NCBI GenBank assembly: GCA_964473995.1
Contig: CAYYRB010000102.1
Location: forward strand, 1-5,043
Length of the DNA stretch: 5,043 nt
Reading direction: 5' to 3'
DNA from: JAKRSD01 sp964473995
GTDB taxonomy: Bacteria; Bacteroidota; Bacteroidia; CAIKAF01
Under the pieces are notes generated by a model, which saw only the letters and a program-made list of their open reading frames with translations, was not told the DNA's origin and made no database searches. Shown piece after piece: positions 1-5,043 of this stretch. Position numbers and translations under genes: made by a program. Every line of letters starts with the position of its first letter. The first letter of the stretch is position 1.

Positions 1-18
1 AAAATCGATGTAATTTGT

Positions 19-1563
19 TTAGCTGAACAGGCTCTGCAGCTTCATGGCTACGCTCATGTCGCCCTTCACCTTGATTTTTCCGCCCATGAAAGCACCCATG
101 GGGTTCAGCTCTCCCTTCATCAGGGCCAGCAGATTTTCTTCGGTTACGGTTACCGTGCAGTCGGCATCCGTGTTGTCGCCGCTTACTACGTTGGCCGCGC
201 CTTTTCCGTCAATCAGGATATGGCGCTCACCGAAATCAAATTTTAAGGTATTTCCCAAAGGTGGGCGTTTGCCTGCGCGCTCAGCAAGGGCGCTAAAAAT
301 TGTCTCGTATGACATACTCTCTGTATTTAGTGTATTGGTTTCCTGTTTTGTTTCAGTCGTTTTATTTTCCGACGCCTGATTTTTGGCGTAAGATAGGGAT
401 AATCCGTCATTCCGGTATTGTTTGTCGTCAATAATCATCTTGGCCAGAATCTCGCGCATGATCTCCGATGAACCTCCCCCGATGGTTAGAATGCGGCTGT
501 CGCGGAACATGCGGGCCATCTTGTATTCCTCCATATAGCCGTATCCGCCGAAACACTGCAGGCATTCGGTGGCTACCTTGTCGCTCATTTCCGTGGAGAG
601 CAGTTTGGATATGGAACTTTCCTTCACGGCATACTGTCCGTCATTATGCAGGCGGCATACATGATAGTTGTAAAATTTGAGGCTTTCTACTTCGGCACTC
701 AGCTGGGCTATGCGGTGGCGCAATACCTGAAATTTATTGATGGGCCTTCCGAAGGCTTTACGCTCGCTCATATATTGCAGCGTATATTCAATGGCATTCT
801 CGCATGCGGCTATGGCTCCCACGGCACCCACGAGGCGCTCCAATTGCAATCCGCCCATGAGGTAAATGAAGCCCATGCCTTCCTCCCCGATCAGGTTTTC
901 GGCGGGAACTTTTACGTTATCAAACCATAATTCGGCAGTATCGGAAGAGTGCCAACCGAGTTTTTTGAGCTTCTTGGCGCTTACTCCGGGAGCATTACGG
1001 TCAATCACCAGTAAACTTACCCCGTTAATACCCGCTTCTGGATCTGTTTTTACCACGGTAACGATGTAGTCGCCATATACTGCATTGGTAATGAAGGTTT
1101 TTTGACCGTTCACCAGGTAATAATCCCCCTCGCGGATGGCTTTGGTTTGGATATTCGCCACATCCGATCCTGCGCCGGGTTCGGTGATGCCGATGGAGGA
1201 TACCAACTCTCCGCGGATGGTGGGCTTCAGGTATTTTTCCTTCAGGAAATCGGAACCGTGTTTGAAAATGTACGTGGAGCTCATGTACTGGATTACGCTC
1301 GGCGTCACGGCAAAACCGCCTGACCAGAGTTTGGAAATTTCTTCGCAGAATACCACGGAGTAAAAGAAATCTACGCCGGATCCGCCTACTTCTTCGGGGT
1401 AGTTGAGGCCCATGTAGCCCATATCGCCCATCTTTTTCCAAATCTCCTTCGGAATTCGTTGATCCTCTTCCCACTGATCGATATGCGGTGCTACTTCCTT
1501 TTGCAGAAAATCCCGCAAACCCTGCCGGAAAATGTCATGGTCTTCGGTGAAATAATAGTTCAT
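19..1563 (-). CDS. Acyl-CoA dehydrogenase with C-terminal SCP2 domain
   Basis: This FAD enzyme of 514 residues would make trans-2-enoyl-CoA from an acyl-CoA, passing electrons to an electron-transfer flavoprotein. Residues 1-380 form a complete acyl-CoA dehydrogenase: SSIGITEPGAGSD (122-134), the flavin/substrate loop; NGQKTFITN (152-160); RKAFGRPI (268-275); QCFGGYGYMEEYKMARMFRD (336-355), which matches the second family signature; and IGGGSSEIMRE (361-371). At the position of the catalytic Glu of medium-chain enzymes there is Gly363. Instead Glu242 in LQLERLV matches the helix-G catalytic Glu of isovaleryl- and long-chain acyl-CoA dehydrogenases. A polar, Asn/Thr/Glu/Lys-rich linker spans about 381-416, followed by an SCP2 sterol-carrier domain (418-514) with DADCTVTVTEENLLALMKGE (466-485) and a typical C-terminal GKIKVKGDM..AMKLQ. 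Usual dehydrogenases stop near residue 380-400, so the SCP2 part is an added module, probably binding or presenting hydrophobic acyl-CoA. The start is the first ATG after the gap; 22 A-rich bases lie before it. Upstream in-frame extension would run only through N and is not supported. Confidence 0.93.
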   Translation of the reverse strand: MNYYFTEDHDIFRQGLRDFLQKEVAPHIDQWEEDQRIPKEIWKKMGDMGYMGLNYPEEVGGSGVDFFYSVVFCEEISKLWSGGFAVTPSVIQYMSSTYIFKHGSDFLKEKYLKPTIRGELVSSIGITEPGAGSDVANIQTKAIREGDYYLVNGQKTFITNAVYGDYIVTVVKTDPEAGINGVSLLVIDRNAPGVSAKKLKKLGWHSSDTAELWFDNVKVPAENLIGEEGMGFIYLMGGLQLERLVGAVGAIAACENAIEYTLQYMSERKAFGRPINKFQVLRHRIAQLSAEVESLKFYNYHVCRLHNDGQYAVKESSISKLLSTEMSDKVATECLQCFGGYGYMEEYKMARMFRDSRILTIGGGSSEIMREILAKMIIDDKQYRNDGLSLSYAKNQASENKTTETKQETNTLNTESMSYETIFSALAERAGKRPPLGNTLKFDFGERHILIDGKGAANVVSGDNTDADCTVTVTEENLLALMKGELNPMGAFMGGKIKVKGDMSVAMKLQSLFS

Positions 1564-1585
1564 GGTGTTATTGTTGTTATATTTT
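1564..1585 (-). other. A-rich leader of the dehydrogenase gene, no Shine-Dalgarno
   Basis: The 22 known bases before the ATG read, on the coding strand, as A-rich sequence ending in ataacacc. They contain no GGAGG-like element. A-rich leaders without Shine-Dalgarno motifs are common in Bacteroidota, which supports both the start choice and the phylum guess. Any promoter would be inside or beyond the gap. Confidence 0.35.
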
Positions 1586-1685
1586 NNNNNNNNNNNNNNN
1601 NNNNNNNNNNNNNNNNNNNNNNNNNNNNNNNNNNNNNNNNNNNNNNNNNNNNNNNNNNNNNNNNNNNNNNNNNNNNNNNNNNNNN
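1586..1685. other. Assembly gap of exactly 100 N
   Basis: One hundred consecutive N separate the ligase stop (5 bases away) from the leader of the dehydrogenase gene (22 known bases). Exactly 100 N is the common placeholder for a scaffold gap of unknown length, so the real distance may be shorter or much longer and could hide another gene, a promoter or a terminator. Both flanking genes are complete. Operon continuity across this point is not shown by the sequence. Confidence 0.95.
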
Positions 1686-1690
1686 TCACC

Positions 1691-3364
1691 CTATTCCCAA
1701 ATCACGGTTTCTGTCGTTTTGCTCCATCCTTCCAATTTTTCGCCGTACCGTTCATTCATTTTATTTCGTTTTATTTTCAGCGTGGGGGTGAGCAGACCAT
1801 TGTCTACATTCCATTCATCCTTTACAACCACGATTTTGCTGATTTGTTGATAGCCGGGCAAGGTTTGGTTGAGATGGTTCAGTGATTCGGTAAGCCGTTG
1901 TATCACCTCATCCCGTTCTTCATGTTTTCCTACTTCGGATAACGCCACCAGGGCAACAGGTTGGGGAATTCCCAAACCGGCCACGCATACCTGTTCGATG
2001 AACACATTTTCGGCGAGCTGCCATTCCAGCGGACCCGGTGCCACAAATTTGCCTTTGGATGTTTTGAAGGTATCGCTCACGCGTCCTGTGAGTTTGAGAA
2101 ATCCATCGGGTGTAAGTTCGCCCTGATCGCCTGTGTGAAGCCAACCATCGCGCAGGGTGGCGGCCGTTTTTTCCGGTTCGTTGTAGTACCCTTGCATAAT
2201 CCAAGGCGCTTTCATCAATACTTCGCCCGTATGCTCTTCGATTTTTATTTCTACTTCGGGTAAGGGTTTTCCTACCGTTCCCGGCTGGTTATTTCCGGCG
2301 GGCATGAGGGTACATCCTCCCGCATTTTCGGTCATGCCGTAAATCTCGCGTAGGTCGATACCCAGACGTTTATACCAATTTTTGAGCGGTTGTGGGGTAG
2401 GGGCCGCTCCGGTGAGAATGATCGGGCATCGGCTGAGTCCGAACCCTGCGCGGATTTTCTTTTTCAGTACGTCGGAAAGTAAGGGAATCCGCAAGAGAAT
2501 ATTCAGTTTTTTCTCTCCGAGCTTATCGATCACCGCCATCTGAAATTTGGTGTAGATGCGCGGTACCGACATGAATACGGTAGGTTGTACAGTCTGGAGG
2601 TTTTTGGCAAACGTATCCAGCGATTCACCGAAGGAAATGCAGCCTCCCGTGAGCAGACAAGCCACTTCCACAATCATGCGTTCGGCTATGTGGTTGAGTG
2701 GTAGATACGAGAAAAAAACAAACTCCGTATTACGGAAAATGCCGATTACCTCCTGCTTCCGTTCCATCTCCATCAAGGCGGCGGGTGAATTATAGGTGAG
2801 GGTTACTCCCTTGGGTGTGCCCGTTGTTCCACTGGTGAAGAGGATTGTCCATACATCATGGATTTCCGGATCATGCGGTTTTTGGATGGGATTAAATTCG
2901 GTGAGTATATCTTTCCATTCCATTTTGGTTTCTACTGCCGCATTTCCGGGGTAATGCGGAAATGCCACCGTGGGCAGATTATCAGGAATTACGTGTTGCA
3001 GATTTTCCCAAACGGGTGCATCGAGCTTGCCCACAAAAAGCAACTTTGCGTGGCTGAGTTTAAGCAGTTCAGACAATTCGCCGGAAGAAAGGTTGGGAAA
3101 AAATGGGGTAGAAATGTGCCCCGACATCATGATGGCCAGATCGGCCAGAATCCAATGGTAGCAATTTTTGGATAAAATGGCAATGGAACTTCCCGGTTCA
3201 AGGCTGAGCGAATGCAGATAAGCCGCCATGCGTGAAGCCTCATCATAAGCTTGTTTCCAGGTGATTTCGTGCCACTTTTCGCCTTCGGGTTGCCGCAGAA
3301 AAACAGCTCCTGGTGTTTCGAGCACACGGTCGTAGAAATACTGCAGGTGGGTTTTGTTCGCCAT
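1691..3364 (-). CDS. AMP-binding long-chain fatty acid-CoA ligase-type protein
   Basis: This enzyme would activate a carboxylic acid with ATP and CoA to an acyl-CoA through an acyl-adenylate. It has 557 residues from the ATG at 3364. Adenylate-forming motifs appear in order: P-loop TSGTTGTPKG (177-186); SYLPLNHIAER (219-229), typical of long-chain acyl-CoA synthetases; TGAAPTP (318-324); YGMTE (342-346); GWLHTGDQG (407-415); the hinge segment GRVSDTFKTSKGKFVAP (427-443); and TPTLKIKR (526-533), where Lys530 is the probable catalytic lysine of the mobile C-terminal domain. Nothing essential is missing. The FKTSKGKFVAP and TPTLKIKR segments point to the ACSL/FadD15-like branch and away from acetyl-CoA synthetases or short-chain ligases. 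An in-frame TTG at 3382 would add six residues (through EKLPE). I prefer the ATG, although GGAG directly abuts it and is too close to act as a normal ribosome-binding site. The gene begins 20 bases after the SDR stop. Its TAG stop is intact and lies five bases from the assembly gap, so the protein is complete. Chain-length preference cannot be read. Confidence 0.94.
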   Translation of the reverse strand: MANKTHLQYFYDRVLETPGAVFLRQPEGEKWHEITWKQAYDEASRMAAYLHSLSLEPGSSIAILSKNCYHWILADLAIMMSGHISTPFFPNLSSGELSELLKLSHAKLLFVGKLDAPVWENLQHVIPDNLPTVAFPHYPGNAAVETKMEWKDILTEFNPIQKPHDPEIHDVWTILFTSGTTGTPKGVTLTYNSPAALMEMERKQEVIGIFRNTEFVFFSYLPLNHIAERMIVEVACLLTGGCISFGESLDTFAKNLQTVQPTVFMSVPRIYTKFQMAVIDKLGEKKLNILLRIPLLSDVLKKKIRAGFGLSRCPIILTGAAPTPQPLKNWYKRLGIDLREIYGMTENAGGCTLMPAGNNQPGTVGKPLPEVEIKIEEHTGEVLMKAPWIMQGYYNEPEKTAATLRDGWLHTGDQGELTPDGFLKLTGRVSDTFKTSKGKFVAPGPLEWQLAENVFIEQVCVAGLGIPQPVALVALSEVGKHEERDEVIQRLTESLNHLNQTLPGYQQISKIVVVKDEWNVDNGLLTPTLKIKRNKMNERYGEKLEGWSKTTETVIWE

Positions 3365-3384
3365 CTCCGGGAGTTTTTCCAAAG

Positions 3385-4155
3385 TTAGTATTTAAATAAA
3401 TCGCCCCAAAGCCGCTGACCTCCGTCTACATAAATGGTATCGCCGGTAATGTAATGTGCCATCGGACTGCAGAGGAATGCCGCCAGCCAGGCCACTTCCT
3501 GCACTGTTCCGAGGCGCTTGGCGGGTATGGTTTCGCTGATGCCCGTCAGCAGTTCGGGCGGATAATTATCCAATCCGGTACTTTGTATGATACCCGGAGC
3601 CACGGCATTGATTTGTATGTTATATTTTGCCCATTCCACGGCGAGTGTTTTGGTCAAATTTTCCACTCCTGCCCTGGCTGCTCCTGTATGCGCCATGCCC
3701 GCAAATCCGCGAAAAATGTTGGCGATTATGTTGATGATGCTGCCATGTCTTTGCGGAATGAAAAAGGTTTTGGCCATGATTTGAGTCATGTACCAGGTTC
3801 CGTTCAGGTTGTTGTTTACTACGGCATTCCATCCTTTGTAGGAAATGTCTTCGGCTGTGCTGGGGAATTGGCCACCCGCATTATTCACCAGAATGTCCAA
3901 TCGACCTTCGTGGCGTTTGATATCTTCGGCAAGTGCTTCAAGCTGTTCGGGTTCTCGTATGTCGCACACCTTGTAACGGCAAGGCCCGAGTCCGCTCAAT
4001 TTTTCGATTGCTTTTTGCAGTTTTTCTTCTTTTCGGGAAGTAATGATGACCGAAGCGCCATGACTGAGCAAAACCTCTGCGATGACAAAGCCGATGCCGC
4101 TGCCGCCTCCGGATACCAGGGCTAGTTTTCCTTGAAATAAATCGTTTTTGAACAT
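3385..4155 (-). CDS. PECR-like SDR family oxidoreductase (enoyl-CoA reductase type)
   Basis: This 256-residue protein is a single-domain classical-length SDR with a Rossmann fold and no signal peptide or membrane segment. The nucleotide-binding motif is SGGGSGIG (15-22), Arg41 after the second strand (TSRK, 39-42) suggests NADPH, NNAG lies at 91-94, and the C-terminal segment has AVAPG (184-188) and ITGDTIYVDGG (236-246). The middle region (GGQF..AEDIS.KGW near 94-109, and GAARAGV at 158-164) closely resembles my recollection of mammalian peroxisomal trans-2-enoyl-CoA reductase, a relative of 2,4-dienoyl-CoA reductases. The usual Ser-Tyr-Lys catalytic residues are absent: the aligned positions are Ile144, Thr157 and Arg161. 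PECR shares the GAARAG motif, so this looks like a subfamily trait and not decay. The likely role is NADPH-dependent reduction of an unsaturated acyl-CoA, inferred from this similarity and from the acyl-CoA genes around it; a 3-hydroxyacyl or terpenoid-type dehydrogenase is possible. ATG follows the BKACE stop by 4 bases, which suggests co-translation. SDR membership is certain; the reaction is not. Confidence 0.92.
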   Translation of the reverse strand: MFKNDLFQGKLALVSGGGSGIGFVIAEVLLSHGASVIITSRKEEKLQKAIEKLSGLGPCRYKVCDIREPEQLEALAEDIKRHEGRLDILVNNAGGQFPSTAEDISYKGWNAVVNNNLNGTWYMTQIMAKTFFIPQRHGSIINIIANIFRGFAGMAHTGAARAGVENLTKTLAVEWAKYNIQINAVAPGIIQSTGLDNYPPELLTGISETIPAKRLGTVQEVAWLAAFLCSPMAHYITGDTIYVDGGQRLWGDLFKY

Positions 4156-4159
4156 AGGT

Positions 4160-5020
4160 TTAATTTAGGGGTATATTCAACAAGTGTCGTGCCTCGGCAA
4201 TGGTGGCTACCTCACGTCCCATCATGCGGGCCAATTTTACGCCCCATTCCACGCATTCTCCGTTCGATTTGGCCATTTCTCCGTTCGGCAGATAAAAATT
4301 ATCCTCCAGCCCCACACGGAAATTTCCGCCCATGGTGCAGGCTACGGCGGCCAATTGCCATTGTTTTCGGCTGATGGCTATGACTTGCCAGAATGATCCT
4401 TCGGGAACTTGTTTTATCTGATGAATAAGGTTTTCCGTACTTGCGGGAATGCCGCCTAAAACGCCCATCACCAAACTATAACATGCATTTTGAGGAATAA
4501 GGCCCATTTCACGCAGCGGTTCCACGTTATGTATGTGGCCCGTATCAAAGCATTCCATTTCGGGACAGATACCGTTTTCGTTCATGGTTTTTACCACTTT
4601 GATCATGGTATCGAATGAGTTTTCGAATACGCCGTTCCAATAAAATTGCTTGTGTTTTTTTGAAAAGATGGCGTAGTTCATGCTGCCCATGTTGAAGGCG
4701 GCCATGTCGGGCCGGGTGGCGGGCAGGTGTTTGATGCGGTCCTCTGCGGAAAGGCCGATTGCTCCCGTAGAAAAATTAATGATTACATCCGGGCAATGCT
4801 TCCGCACTTCCGCGGTAATCTCTTCGAATACTTCCGTGCGCCAACTCGGTGTTCCGTCGTCTTCGCGTGCATGAATGTGTACGATGCTGGCTCCTGCGTC
4901 AACGGCCCGTTTAGCTTCCTCTCCCAATTCAACCGGGGTGTATGGAATGTAAGGGCAGTGCAACCGGTTGGTGGCCGCTCCCGTGAGCGCTGCGGAAAGA
5001 ATCAATTTTTTTTCAGCCAT
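4160..5020 (-). CDS. Beta-keto acid cleavage enzyme (BKACE / DUF849, Kce-like)
   Basis: This 286-residue protein is of normal length for the family. BKACE enzymes condense a free beta-keto acid with acetyl-CoA and release acetoacetate plus the CoA ester of the shortened acid; they are cytosolic Zn enzymes with a TIM-barrel fold. Seen here: the N-terminal strand with LTGAATN (12-18); HIHARED (48-54), whose His48 and His50 match the two Zn-binding histidines of Kce; FSTGA (83-87), with Ser84 at the catalytic serine position; PEMECFDTGH (153-162); and NFRVGLEDN (233-241), supplying Arg235, the third Zn ligand Glu239 and Asp240. All metal and core catalytic positions are therefore intact. Ala16 replaces Glu14 of the 3-keto-5-aminohexanoate cleavage enzyme Kce, which contacts the substrate amino group, and Ala108 replaces Thr106. 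The substrate is thus unlikely to be the lysine-fermentation intermediate, although automatic annotation would probably say so. It is the first gene of the visible cluster, and its TAA stop lies 4 bases before the SDR start. The ATG start fits the family N-terminus. Family is confident; substrate is unknown. Confidence 0.93.
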   Translation of the reverse strand: MAEKKLILSAALTGAATNRLHCPYIPYTPVELGEEAKRAVDAGASIVHIHAREDDGTPSWRTEVFEEITAEVRKHCPDVIINFSTGAIGLSAEDRIKHLPATRPDMAAFNMGSMNYAIFSKKHKQFYWNGVFENSFDTMIKVVKTMNENGICPEMECFDTGHIHNVEPLREMGLIPQNACYSLVMGVLGGIPASTENLIHQIKQVPEGSFWQVIAISRKQWQLAAVACTMGGNFRVGLEDNFYLPNGEMAKSNGECVEWGVKLARMMGREVATIAEARHLLNIPLN

Positions 5021-5043
5021 AATTATTTTTTTAGTCGTACGTC
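5021..5043 (-). other. A/T-rich leader of the BKACE gene
   Basis: The 23 bases before the BKACE ATG read actaaaaaaataatt next to the start on the coding strand, with no Shine-Dalgarno motif. A CGTACG palindrome sits further upstream at 5035-5040, too short to interpret. Too little sequence remains to call a promoter, so whether BKACE is the first gene of its operon cannot be decided here. Confidence 0.3.

Noticed and set aside
1..18. Terminator after the dehydrogenase stop
   Set aside because: Only 18 bases remain and they show no inverted repeat.
1025..1474. A 149-codon minus-strand frame inside the dehydrogenase gene
   Set aside because: It is arginine-rich out-of-frame reading of the dehydrogenase sequence and has no family features.
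1564..1689. N-terminal extension of the dehydrogenase to a GTG at 1689
   Set aside because: The extension consists almost only of N-derived unknown residues; the ATG at 1563 gives a family-typical N-terminus.
3454..4125. A 223-codon open frame on the plus strand, antisense to the SDR gene
   Set aside because: It lies fully opposite a well-supported SDR gene, its translation shows no recognisable motif, and it is best explained by the codon use of the SDR strand.
4160..5020. Assignment as the lysine-fermentation gene kce
   Set aside because: The fold and metal site match, but the amino-group-binding Glu is Ala16 and no lysine-fermentation genes are adjacent.
5035..5040. CGTACG palindrome upstream of BKACE as an operator
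   Set aside because: Six bases is too short to distinguish from chance, and the flanking sequence is cut off by the window end.

Overview
The window holds four protein-coding genes, all on the minus strand. They are packed like one catabolic operon for acyl-CoA or beta-keto-acid metabolism. Read in transcription order (right to left) they are: a beta-keto acid cleavage enzyme (BKACE, DUF849 family) at 5020-4160; a short-chain dehydrogenase/reductase (SDR) resembling peroxisomal trans-2-enoyl-CoA reductase (PECR) at 4155-3385; a long-chain-type fatty acid-CoA ligase at 3364-1691; and an acyl-CoA dehydrogenase carrying a C-terminal SCP2 lipid-binding domain at 1563-19. The first three genes are separated by 4 and 20 bases. 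The fourth lies beyond a run of exactly 100 N, so its true distance from the ligase is unknown.

The organism is probably a member of the Bacteroidota. None of the four starts has a convincingly spaced Shine-Dalgarno sequence, three of the four leaders are A/T-rich (the ligase leader is more mixed), and the protein style fits that phylum. This is an inference from weak signals, because no marker gene is present. The 100-N block indicates a draft genome or metagenome-assembled scaffold.

Taken together, the ligase would activate a carboxylic acid, the dehydrogenase would introduce the 2,3 double bond, and the SDR would act on an enoyl-, dienoyl- or hydroxyacyl-type intermediate. BKACE would exchange a free beta-keto acid with acetyl-CoA to give acetoacetate and a new acyl-CoA. 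No enoyl-CoA hydratase or thiolase is visible, so the pathway is incomplete within the window. The true substrate cannot be read from the sequence.

The most unusual points are the dehydrogenase-SCP2 fusion, an SDR lacking the canonical Ser/Tyr/Lys catalytic residues, and a BKACE with Ala in place of the Glu that binds the substrate amino group in the lysine-fermentation enzyme Kce. I saw no RNA genes, mobile elements, CRISPR arrays, long repeats or terminators.
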